DNA from: Chaunax sp. Z400 | Lineage: Eukaryota; Chordata; Actinopteri; Lophiiformes; Chaunacidae | DNA length: 64,000 bases | NCBI GenBank assembly: GCA_037577475.1 | Contig: CM075202.1 | Span: 8,108,001 to 8,172,000, forward strand | Direction: 5' to 3' | Shown here: positions 1 to 9,793 of the stretch, piece after piece | Numbering within the stretch: the first letter of the stretch is position 1 | How the letters are laid out: each line of letters begins with the position of its first letter | The notes under the pieces: generated by a model | The model's database searches: none | What the model saw: only the letters and a program-made list of their open reading frames with translations | What the model was told of the DNA's origin: nothing | Program-made: the position numbers and the translations under genes

Positions 1-2183
1 AGAGACCATTTTTTTTAAATTGTCAGAACCAAATCAGAGACAGTGAAGAAAAAGATCTTCTGACTTTTAGTTCACAATATGGATAAAATTCCTAAAATTC
101 TGAATCCTACATTTCCCATAATGCAATATGTTAGCATTCTTTACAACTAAATTAAAATGGCATTGAAATAAGTGGGGGGGAAAAAAGATCCTGATCTGAA
201 AAATTCACATGAACGTCCCCTTAAGTCGAATAACTTGCAAAGTCATCATATTTTGACGTGGGAAGAAAGTAAATGTTTGGTTAATGGTGAGAAACTTATT
301 ATTAACTCACAAATCACATTTTAATTCAGGTGTTAGAGTGTAACCATTAGTTGCTAGATTAGTTTCATAAAGTTATTTATTGCCATTAACCGTAACAAGC
401 AAAATCTTTTTTTAGGAATGTTCTAGAGCAGCAGCATCATTTCTGGAACAAGATAACTTTGTAATGTAAAGCTTTAAACTGCTGTGAGTAATAAAATACA
501 ACACATCTTTGTAGCATGCATGTTATTTCCACATGAGTACACTCAAGTAAAAAGAATGCTTTTCTAACACGGGAAATGAGATCAACCGAGGAGCATCTTT
601 CAAATCTCATGCTCCCAGTTTGTTTCTGAGGCTCTCTGTTAAAAATGTGTTGATTCCCAACCAAAGGGGAGATTACCTAAGTGATGATATTTTCTCCAAC
701 CTTCAAAAGCTTTTCCAGAGTTGACAGGAGACATTATGCTACTGTTTTTACAGGCTTAGTAGGACTCCTGAGGACTATATCGATCTATAAAGCTGCCTTT
801 TGAGTAAATCATCTGAATTGTTGTTCTGCCACTGCAGAGGTCATGTAGCACATTGTGTTGGCTGCCGGTCCTTATTTGGCCATCACTTAATATCATAAAG
901 TAGTCTGAAAGGTACTATAGTAATGCTATGATGCAATTAAACCAAGAAATATTTAGAATATTTGTGGATTTTATTTTATTTCTAAAGGTCAAAATATTGT
1001 TACCTTATTAAACAAGGTAAACTGAATTGGTTTTGTATTCAAAACCAGTTTAATTTAGAAATAACTATAAAAACCAGTTATTTTATTTTGGCAGAAAATG
1101 TAAATCCTGCTGGAAAATGTATAAATTGGAATTTTCTTTAAAAAATCAGAGAAGTCCCCTGAACGCATCACGACCCTGACTTAAAGTATCTTATATTACT
1201 AAACATGAAATACACCTGTAACACGAACTATTGAAAATTATTTTAATGTTAAGTATGATAAGATTATTTTTTAATTGTGCTAACAGTCCTCAGCTCTGTC
1301 ATACATTGAGTCATTTCATATACATTATGTAAAAAATGATCAACCTGTTGCCAAGAGATTGATAAACCAATCAAATCTGCTGTGGATGCTGCCGTCACTG
1401 ACCGGCCAAACGAGGCTGAGAGATCACCGAGAGTGTGTGTGTATATTTGCTGATGATCGAGCCAATATTTGCCGTTTATTTAAAATCAACTAGAAGGGTC
1501 CACTCAGGTGTGTAAATATGGACAGGAACCATTCCCAAACATTAACTATGTAAAATGTTGATTTCAATGTGAAAATGAAAAGCACAAGTTATTCCATTAA
1601 ATTTAATTGAGCTCCAGCTAAGAGATCATTTCCACAAGTAGAGCAACACATAATGTAATTATTTTTTATACATTGACTTTACTACAGTTATTATTATCAT
1701 TATTAGCACTATCATTATTACCAGCATGGTAGCATTACTCTTGTTGGTTTATTTACTTTGTTGTTGCTGTTTGTTATTTATCCTAGCTCAATTTTGCACA
1801 TCCACTTAATATAGGTTTCCACGGACTGACACACACACACACACAAACCGAAACTATTACAAATTTTGCTGACTGCCCTGTACATAATGTCTTTTTCTGT
1901 GCGTGCTAATGTTGTTTTTGTCTCGTTTATCTAGTTAATGTTTTGTCGGTTGTCTTGCAATAATAGAAAAAGAAAAAAAAGCAGTTATATTTTATGGCAA
2001 AGTTAAATTTGTAATTGTACATTTTTATAATACACAAAGCTAAATTAAAATAACCAACATCTGAATACTGTACAAATCACAGCGCTCACTCTAACAGTAG
2101 AGTCGTCTGCCTGGTTGTGAACAGTGCGACAGCTCGACTTTAATACCTGTGCGTCATCCTGAAGCCTTTTTGTGTGTTGACAG
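1..2183 (+). other. Probable trim54 intron
   Basis: AT-rich sequence without any convincing coding segment. The acceptor at its right end (TGTTGACAG before 2184) makes it the intron before the COS-box exon. It contains a short CA run near 1831-1845 and nothing else I can name. Confidence 0.55.
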
Positions 2184-3258
2184 AATGGCGGTGACAGCCA
2201 GGGCCTCTAACATGGAGCGTCTGCAGCCCGGTTATGAGAGCATGAACCACTTCGTCCTCGACACAGACGAGCTCACTCTCATGCTGATGAACATCGACTT
2301 CTGCTCCGGTACGCACAGTGGCACAAAATGTTATCATACCTGTAAAACAGACATTACGAGGTAGATGAAGAGGAAGATGAACATGCCTTAAATAACGGAT
2401 TCCTTGATGATGGGGTTGATCAGCTATGATTTGCAGCTCTCCTTCACTGATGATGGTACTTATATTCCTGCTGACTTTTCCCATCTGATTGTACTGTATT
2501 TTGTCTTTTTTCTACACTAATTCTGTTACATTGTCTTCTTTTGATTTTAATATTACTTCTGAGTGATATATACAGAAAAGGGATTTTTTTTTCAGTGCTG
2601 TCTGAACAAGTTATTATCTTGTATCAGTGTCCTTTGAGTCACCTCTCTCCATATTTCCTGTCTTCACTTGATCTGATCAGATCAGATGCATCAAATATCT
2701 TAAATCCGTTTTAAATAGATTCTTCATATTTTCACCTCGGCCAAAGAGGTCATGTTTTCACCAGCCGTTTGTTTGATTGTTTGGAGGTTTACACAAAAAC
2801 TGCTAGACAGAGATTTTCATTATATTTGGTGGGAGGGTTGAGCTTATGATGGGGATAATGTAATGTAATGGCTCTGTAAAATAAAGAAAATTAAGCTCCA
2901 TAGGAAATAAAATAGAGACCAAAACATCAGATGGAATAGACAGCTCCCTGAAAAGTAAAAAACATGTTTAAATGTATAATTTAGGGTCTATGAGCCAAAC
3001 AAAGACCTTTGGGAGGTTCAGACACAATTTCCTCCAGTCTCCATTGACACAAGTTTAAATAGCTCAGTTTACTGTCTAAACAAAAGTGTGTGAGTGTGTG
3101 TGTGTGTGTGTGCGCTGGTGTTAATCTGACTGCAGTGTCCTCTTAAGTGAAAACTAGTTTATGTAATGTGTGTGTCTTGCTGTGTAGGAGATGATGGAGA
3201 AGAGGATCCTGAAGAAGGTGGAGAAGAGCCAGACCTTGACTTCTGCTCAAAGTATTAA
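2184..3258 (+). CDS. trim54: TRIM54/MuRF-type E3 ubiquitin ligase, last two coding exons (partial)
   Basis: C-terminal end of a muscle RING-finger protein. The exon at 2184-2308 encodes 41 residues including PGYESMNHF and NIDFCSG, the signature of the MuRF COS-box region. It ends in phase 1 at TCCG|GTACGC. The exon at 3188-3258 supplies a short Glu/Asp-rich tail (DDGEEDPEEGGEEPDLDF) and a TAA stop, matching the acidic C-terminus of MuRF proteins. The RING, B-box and coiled coil must lie to the left, outside the window. MuRF proteins are sarcomere- and microtubule-associated ubiquitin ligases of striated muscle. The paralogue is chosen by synteny: human TRIM54 faces UCN convergently, as here, while TRIM63 and TRIM55 lie elsewhere. 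Family call firm; paralogue less so. Confidence 0.78.
2735..2875 (+). repeat. Interspersed repeat fragment, family A
   Basis: Inside the last trim54 intron. It starts with a CCTCGGCCAAAGAGGT-like head, followed by a TTTG-rich stretch, ACACAAAAACTGCTA and TTTGGTGGGAGGGT. This is the degenerate teleost repeat also seen in the same orientation at about 55800-55990 and 58130-58300. Named from memory of fish genomes, without a family label. Confidence 0.5.
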
Positions 3259-4338
3259 AAGGTCAAAAAAGAGAGGTAGGAGCAGTTTGCAGTGATTCAA
3301 ATATATGATGAAAATGATTTGACATTCTCTGAGACACGACCAGACGTCAATCCTTTATTAGCTCTCATCTAAATATGATATATTTCACTTGTTTCCAAAG
3401 CTAGTCATGGAGAATGAACCTTTGAGCTGAATGATTCAAATATAGAAGGTGATTTGTGGGTTCCATCTCTATTAACAGCCTGATATTGAACTACCCTACT
3501 TCCCTTTGTTGCCCCAGCGGTGTCATCCTTCCAGGTGTCAACAGTGTTGGTTTCTTTTTGTAGGGGTGGGCTGGTTTAACATGAGAATGGTACATTGGGA
3601 TCAGTTCGATTAAGGCATCATGGTCATTTCTCAGACTCAAGACTACTCACAAAAATCAGTCAAGCGTGGCCAAACCTACATCTGTTGAGAATTACCCCCA
3701 AAACCTGTCCTACATATAGATGTACAACCAATTTTAAAATAGAGGACAGGTTTTCTCGAATGATTAGTGCATTTTAAAAACCCTTGAGTGTATAATTTTT
3801 TTTAAATACGCCTTTTTGAAAATATTATATAAGCAATATAAGGAGCCTGAAGCCTGAAGGCCCGTCACACCCATAGCTTCTCACTAACACCTCTTCCCCA
3901 AGCTGTTCTTAATGGACATTGGCCAAACTCTACCGTTAGCTTTGTCACATCTTTTAGAGAGGGAATAATTACTTTCTTGTCTGTCCTAAATAAATAAATA
4001 AATAAAGATCCAGCCGTCTTCCTCTGGAGTTGGTAGAGACCAAAAACTGAGCTAAAAGAGTGACAACAGTTTTGTCAACTTAAAAAACAATGAAAATGCA
4101 TATCAATATTATGTTCACAACATGTTTCCACTGCCCTCACGTGGATCTGAATCAGTTACTGCAGGTCCAGATGGATAATGTCGTACATAATGTATACAAT
4201 CAAAAATATGTGGTTCCATAAGGGGTCATGTGTAAATTTCTGTAATTGAGAATTTCATGAAATTATGCATGTAAGTGTTTTAACCAACATCCTGCATTTA
4301 AACTGAAATGGGGAAAATGTGTCAGATTCTGTTCGTAG
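3259..4338 (+). other. trim54 3' UTR and downstream DNA
   Basis: AT-rich and non-coding. An (AAAT)n run at 3987-4006 supplies overlapping AATAAA hexamers and is the first plausible poly(A) signal downstream of the stop codon. Confidence 0.4.
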
Positions 4339-4722
4339 ATGTTCTTGTTGCTCCAAGGATTAATTATAATATGTGGAAATGTGAACAGTCTTAGTCAGCA
4401 GCAGCTCACTGCGTATCGAAGACGGTGCGAAATCATCTCTAACAAGACCACTTATGTAAAGAGTGTGACAGAGAGTGAAGGATTCCCCTCATCCACTCAT
4501 GAAGGGGACAGCATCAACGTCTTCAGACTGACTCAGTCAAAGGCCCCAACAACAGCGTCCTCCTCCGTGCGGCCTGGGTACATTAGGCCGAGCAGCTGGA
4601 GAGTCACCGGTGATTGTTTGGACGTGGGATGATGACACTGGTCTCATGATATTTCATCTTTTGTTCTTTACTCAGGGTACTCGCTGCAGTCCTGGGGAAA
4701 TGTAAAGCAGGGACAAAAATAG
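4339..4722 (+). CDS. Unidentified two-exon open frame (tentative)
   Basis: An open frame starts at an ATG directly after an in-frame TAG and runs 90 codons to 4609. There a donor-like CACCG|GTGATT is followed after 66 bases by a strong acceptor (TTGTTCTTTACTCAG, ending at 4675). The next exon continues in phase for 14 residues to TAG at 4722, giving about 105 aa. The first 17 residues (MFLLLQGLIIICGNVNS) are hydrophobic and could be a signal peptide; the rest is basic and Ser/Thr-rich. The segment is clearly less AT-rich than its flanks. I recognise no family. It could instead be trim54 3' UTR, a distal exon or a chance frame; the 66-base intron is short even for fish. Confidence 0.25.
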
Positions 4723-5639
4723 AGGTTTGTCGTAAGCCTCCGGAAGAAACCCAGAGAGTGAATTCAATCACGACGAACATGAAACCACAAAGACGACATG
4801 GGGAGAAAACAAACCATAGACCATCAAAATCATACCTTTATATACATTATCCATTTGTGCTTCTTCCTGCAGCAGCCCAGATGCACGAAGACGGACCTGC
4901 TGAGATTTTTGCCTCCCACATTTTTGCCTTTTGTTCAGTAAAGAAGTGCATTGTGTGTAAATATATCTCTCCACGTAAAGCTCACTGGGGATATATACAG
5001 TGGATTTAACAGTGTTTGTGTGTTGTGGGAGGGAAAGTAAAAGGATTTCCTTCATGTGCGTCTTTTTCTACAGGATTTAAAGCCCTTATATAGCTTCCTG
5101 TCACAAGGCTTCCCTAAACACTGCAGTTTGTGCAAATTGTCATTTTTATAATTCTTATTACGTTACAAGTCAGATGGAAATTGTCCCTTTGAGAGTAGAC
5201 TCATTTTGTTACAGGGTAGCTCAGAACTGGGGCTATTATTTTTTTCAGTTCATATAGAAAACCTATGTTGAAGAGGAGAATTGTTGTTTTTTAAATGTAT
5301 AAATACAGGAGAATGACAATACCACTGAGCAGGATGTAAACAAACAAATGACTTGGTTTTGTATGCAGGAAACAAGCCTCCTGGTCATCCATCAATATAG
5401 TTAAGGTTTTGGCGCCTCACACTTGGTTGAAAGATGAGGCAGGGGAAAATTACTATCAACAACCCGAAAAAACAATATGGTCTGTGACATATCTTATTAC
5501 TGTGTCAGGGCTCAAAAAGGAGAATTGGTGCTGTAAAAACCCACTAGAGCCCCCAATGTCTTTTAATCCATGGCCGAAAATCGTCCCCAACAAATAGACT
5601 ATTTATGTCTATGGTGCCCTGTCCTCCACTTTGGTCTCA

Positions 5640-5830
5640 AATTAAATATTTTAACTAATCAGTAAGTTGCCATGAAATTTGGCAAAGATATTAATGCACA
5701 GGATGAACTGTAAAAACTTTACTTTTCATACAGCCATAATTTCAGTGTTTTGGTGAAATGCCTGTAAAACTAACATTTGGTATTTTACTGTGACCTACCA
5801 AAGGTTAGCATGCTACCATGTGAGAGATTT
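5640..5830 (-). repeat. Interspersed repeat fragment, family B (minus orientation)
   Basis: Reads TTGCCATGAAATTTGGCAAA, then AGGATGAACTGTAAAAACTT, TGCCTGTAAAACTAACATTT and finally GTTAGCATGCTA. These blocks are the reverse complement, in reverse order, of blocks at 30436-30745 (TTACAATTCATCCTGAGG, TTTTGCAGG, TAGCA-rich start). It belongs to a family very common in percomorph introns. Confidence 0.55.
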
Positions 5831-6124
5831 GCTTTTAATTTCCATGTCTCTTTACATACATGTATGCTGCCTGTTTTCTTTTTTAAAATGATTATATTAT
5901 CCTTTTTATTTGCATGTTTTTTTCTGTGAAAAAAACTTGTTTTTTTTTTACTTTATGAAATTGCAATTATGATCATGATAATGGTTCTTAAGAATCTAGC
6001 TGCATGGGTGTTTAATTGTGTTATTTGCTATCTTCATGTAGAGTTGGTGGGTTTTGTAAGTACACTAGCTCATCAATCAATTTGTACTCTTATGTATTAC
6101 TTCTGTGCCGGAACTGTTGTCTAG

Positions 6125-6235
6125 AGAGACGGCTCCAGGGTGAACCCCACCTCTTGCCCAAAGTCTATAGGTATAGGCTTCAGGACCTCCAGTGACCCTG
6201 CAAAGGATAGACGATTATAGAATATGGATGGATGA
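6125..6235 (+). repeat. Degenerate L2-type LINE/SINE 3' tail
   Basis: CAGGGTGAACCCCACCTC, CTTGCCCAAAGTC, ATAGGCTTCAGGACC, GTGACCCTGCAAAGGATA and a terminal ATGGATGGATG follow the order of the widespread teleost L2-related 3' tail, which ends in ATGG repeats. About 110 bp, 5'-truncated. Confidence 0.72.
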
Positions 6236-8027
6236 ATTATTTCATTAGTGCACAACTATAACAAGTAAATGATGAAAATTGTGTGGGCATCCCTGCCTGA
6301 TCCGCTTTTTGGTTGCGACTGTGGTCACTGAGTTTAATAAAAAAACCTGAACAATAAATGCCCTTTACTCAAATGAACTCAAAAGACACTGTTGGGGTTT
6401 TATTTGATTATATTTAAAAGTATTTTAAATCAAATTCTTCATTGTCTAATTATGAAAATATAATGCAAATCTTAATTATGTGTAATACTGTCATTAAAGC
6501 TGAGGTACAACAGGGTCCTCGTTGGTATAAGATACTCTTTTGCATCGTTGGATTTTGGGAAACTGGGATTGAAAGAAGTTGGGATTAAAAAATAACATAA
6601 AAATCAAACAATAAATGAAACTATTTACCTTCATGCATGAAAACTTGAAATTTGCAGCTTTAGTTGTACCTGATGTTCATCTTTTGGAGCAGGTTGTTGA
6701 ATTGAGAATCTTTTTAGTCTGTTTTGTTTCTCAGCTCAGCAGATTAAGTCAGTATGGTGGCACAAGTTTATCATTGTTGTCATCCACAAAGTGATGTGTG
6801 ATGGCATTTGTTAGCCATAATGAGGGAAATGAAACTGAACCAATACATGCACGCACCCACCAACACACACAAACAAGAGGATGATAAGGCAGAAGAATCA
6901 CCAACACACCCACAGTTTGGACTGAGTCATAGAAACAAAGGAGCTAGAGGCCATTTGGACTCCTGTGTTTGTCTCTTCTGATTGTTTCAACGACTTGAAC
7001 AAGACACCATTAGCTGTCACATCCATTATGTCTGAGCCTTCAGACTTAATGGATCTCAAAAAATGCTTCGGTCACAATGATAAAATTTAACAGACACTTG
7101 AAAATGATGATGAAATTATTTTAAAATGTTCTATGGCTCAGAAGTGGGTCTTATTACACAGTTGGATTTATTTTCTATCCCGTGTCAAACAGTAAATAAA
7201 CCCCATAATAGAGGTATTAGCCCTTTCCTGTACTGAATTTGAGGGTCCAATTTAGTTTCAGGTCCAATGGTAGCAAACATTGCTTCTTTGCATTGGTCTG
7301 AAAGTGTAAATAACACCTGACTGACAAGATAAAGTTTGTCCTGTGTGAGGCAATAGAGGAAGGCACATGGAGGTCATTAATGTTGAAGGTGTCGGGGAGT
7401 TCTGGTGGCAGAAGACTTTAAGAAGTTGAACAATGTGATGTCAATGGCTGAGCCCGGTTTAGGACATTTGTTACCTCTTTCTTGCTTGTCAAAGGCAAAA
7501 AAAAAAAGAAGCTAGAAGAACAAAAGGGTTCATCTCTTTAGGAGCATGAATGCATTCAGTTACATTAATAGCTTGTTCTGAGGGGTTACCAAAGGAAATG
7601 TTGACCTGCTGGTGACCCTGACCCGGCCTATGGTATATCAGTTCAGTCAGACAACTCATGAGTTTGAAATGTTTATTATTTTTACAGCAGCAGGACATAT
7701 AGACTTGAGATTGCCGTCTAGGTTCCGAACCCAATATATTCATGTAAACATAACTGCGGGGAATGATGAGAAAACTTTTTGAACCCCCTAATCGGAGCCT
7801 ACAGGTGGATGTTGGGGTGGAGGTGGGGCTGAAAGTGCAGCAGCAAATGCATGTGGAGCAGCAGCAGCAGCAGCTTTGACCGCTTCACTCCATGATTGTC
7901 TTTGTGAAGGAACTTATTAGAAATGGGAAAACACTTGATGACACAAAAATTATGACAATTGACTAACATGCACTTATAATCAACACAATAATAAAATTCA
8001 AAAGCCGGAATTTTTACTTCAAACTTT

Positions 8028-8033
8028 TTTATT
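8028..8033 (-). terminator. Candidate uts1 poly(A) signal (distal)
   Basis: AATAAA on the minus strand, about 1 kb past the uts1 stop. A second AATAAA lies at 8417-8422. I cannot tell which is used. Confidence 0.35.
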
Positions 8034-9043
8034 ACAAAATATAAATAGCAACAAAAAAAAGCTTTGTATTCTTTTGCTAAATAAAGACAATGTGATCAGT
8101 GTCAGACTTTAACATTTACGGTAAAATAAAGCTTTTTTTTCTAATTTTTTGTAGATTAGTATGTTGATACAGTACAGGTGATCCCGCTGAAACTTAAATG
8201 ATAAAGAGGAGGATGAAGGGAAGGTTATAGATGAGGATGGAAAACAAATCAACATGAAATGTGTTTTATATTCCCTTCCACCTCAGATTCGTTTTCAATC
8301 AAAGCCCATTCAATTCAGCTTGTTGAGTCAGATGATTTAAAACAACAAAGTTTTTTAATTCTTCTGCCTCTTGTTTTCACATCCTGCAGAGCTTGACTAT
8401 TTTTAAAAAAATTTTTTTTATTTTAAATGGTCATTAACTGGCAGAAGGACACCTTAATGTGTCCAGTTATATACAATACTAGAAACCTGATTTTGGTGTC
8501 TTCAGGAAATCTTTTCTGACAAGTTTTTTCTGGTGTTTTAGTTACAAATTAAGTTGCATGAAATTGCATTTTTACATGACCTGAATTCACCAAACAGGAT
8601 GGATAAATCTACAGAAAATGGTAAGTGTTTTTTAGTTTAGTAAAGTATCAACTGTCACTTTTACTTCAAGCATCGACAGATTAGATCAGAGAGACAAATG
8701 ACAAAGAACAGCGCTGCTCATATCCGGATTCAAAGTGTGAAATCCAGTGATACTCGACAGGTTCCAACAGTCCAGTGAGGAGAGAATGAGTGTGAGGAGG
8801 GTGAGGGTGGACGGTGGATGGGTGGGGGAGTCTAATAAGTCCGTTGGCATATTTCCCAACAATGTCCTTTTATAACACTTAAGAATTTACATTTTACTCG
8901 CGGATGCTGTGATGCGTAATTTGGCACCATCTGTGCGTAAAATGATGGAGAGAAGAAGGCAAGCGCACAAACAACAACTAGTGTCAAAGGTCTTGAATAC
9001 CTAAACAGGGCTGTTTCAATGAGGCAGTTTTCTCAGAAGAGCT

Positions 9044-9481
9044 TCACTTCCCGACTTCGTCGAGGACTTTGCGGTTGAGCTGTGCCTGCTCCCTCTGGCT
9101 CTCCATCTTGGCCATCTGGATCATATTCCTCAGCAGGTGGAAGGTGAGGTCGATGGACAGCGGCGGCTCTTCGCTCCGCTTCAACAGCTGCGCCGTCGTC
9201 CTCAATGCCGCTTCCTCGCTGTCCTCTTCAGGTGTGAGCAGACGCAGAGCCTCCGGGTTCTTCCGGAGGAGTAATGTCAGGATGTTGTCGCCCAGGAGAT
9301 CTGAGGCGCTCCTGTCCCCGGCGGCGGCCGCTCTGAGGAGCACATTATCCAGCTGCTGCGTCTGGAGGCGACCGCTGCCATCCAGCCAGCTGGGAAGGAT
9401 GAGCGGTCTGCCGGCGGAGGGGCGGAGGTGCGATGAGAGGAGGACTGAAGAGAGGAGCAGGAGCAGGGGGGCTGGCTTCAT
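9044..9481 (-). CDS. uts1: Preprourotensin I (urocortin orthologue)
   Basis: Encodes 145 aa in a single exon, as in CRH-family genes. Residues 1 to about 24 form a Leu-rich signal peptide. A propeptide follows to Lys101-Arg102, a dibasic cleavage site. Residues 103-143 form a 41-residue peptide beginning SEEPPLSIDLTFHLL and ending LNRKVLDEV, followed by Gly-Lys for C-terminal amidation. The SIDLTFHLLRNMI core is CRH-family; the LNRK.LDEV end is urotensin I rather than CRH. The peptide is a secreted ligand of CRH receptors, produced mainly in the fish caudal neurosecretory system and brain. The coding exon starts at 9484, after TTATAG, three bases before the ATG. The gene runs convergent to trim54 and in tandem with mpv17, as UCN does in human. 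The GC-rich coding exon contrasts with its AT-rich flanks. Confidence 0.95.
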   Translation of the reverse strand: MKPAPLLLLLSSVLLSSHLRPSAGRPLILPSWLDGSGRLQTQQLDNVLLRAAAAGDRSASDLLGDNILTLLLRKNPEALRLLTPEEDSEEAALRTTAQLLKRSEEPPLSIDLTFHLLRNMIQMAKMESQREQAQLNRKVLDEVGK

Positions 9482-9661
9482 GTCCTATAACCAGAGGTAT
9501 GTAAAGACAGCTTATCACAGGATCACCCGGAAAATGTGGTAAATAATTAGCAAATGAAATTGACTTTATGTTTTGCACTTTTTTTTAGACTTTTAGACTA
9601 CAAATGAAAATATATACATTTTTACGCTGAAAAAGGATGAATTGAAAGCAGCGGTACTTAC

Positions 9662-9735
9662 TCGAATCTTTCCAGATGCTGCAGCTGAACTCTGGTGGGG
9701 ATCTCAGGTCTGAGCCGAGTCTGAAAGGTCCCTGT
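9662..9735 (-). other. uts1: uts1 non-coding first exon
   Basis: A strong donor on the minus strand (ATTCGA|GTAAGTACC, intron beginning at 9661) lies 177 bases above the coding-exon acceptor at 9485. The 5' limit near 9735 is inferred from the TATA box at 9762-9768. CRH-family genes typically have a non-coding exon 1 and a single coding exon 2. Confidence 0.7.
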
Positions 9736-9761
9736 GCGCGGCTCCTAGAGAGGATGGAGGG

Positions 9762-9793
9762 TTTTATACACCCAGCCTGCTCCTTTGACGTCA
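9762..9793 (-). promoter_or_regulatory. uts1: uts1 core promoter: perfect CRE plus TATA box
   Basis: On the minus strand, a perfect palindromic CRE, TGACGTCA (9786-9793), is followed 17 bases downstream by TATAAAA (9762-9768). Both lie just above the inferred first exon. CRH-family genes are known cAMP/CREB targets, so control through this site is expected, though not shown by the sequence alone. Confidence 0.85.

Larger units (their letters stand above)
4723..8020. other. Intergenic region between convergent trim54 and uts1
   Basis: Mostly AT-rich, with short open frames of no recognisable similarity. It holds repeat fragments at 5640-5830 and 6125-6235 and a short (GCA)n run at 7857-7873. 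I see no other feature. Confidence 0.4.

Noticed and set aside
2358..2429. Acidic 22-codon frame (VDEEEDEHALNN... to TGA) in the trim54 intron, resembling an alternative acidic tail
   Set aside because: No AG acceptor joins it in the phase required by the exon ending at 2308. The one adjacent AG (2359-2360) would give a stop after two codons.
2140..2484. 114-codon minus-strand frame over the trim54 COS-box exon
   Set aside because: Shadow of the plus-strand exon, which has correct splice sites and family motifs.
9069..9542. 157-codon plus-strand frame antisense to uts1
   Set aside because: Shadow of the GC-rich uts1 coding exon. It has no recognisable domain, and the minus strand carries a complete hormone precursor.
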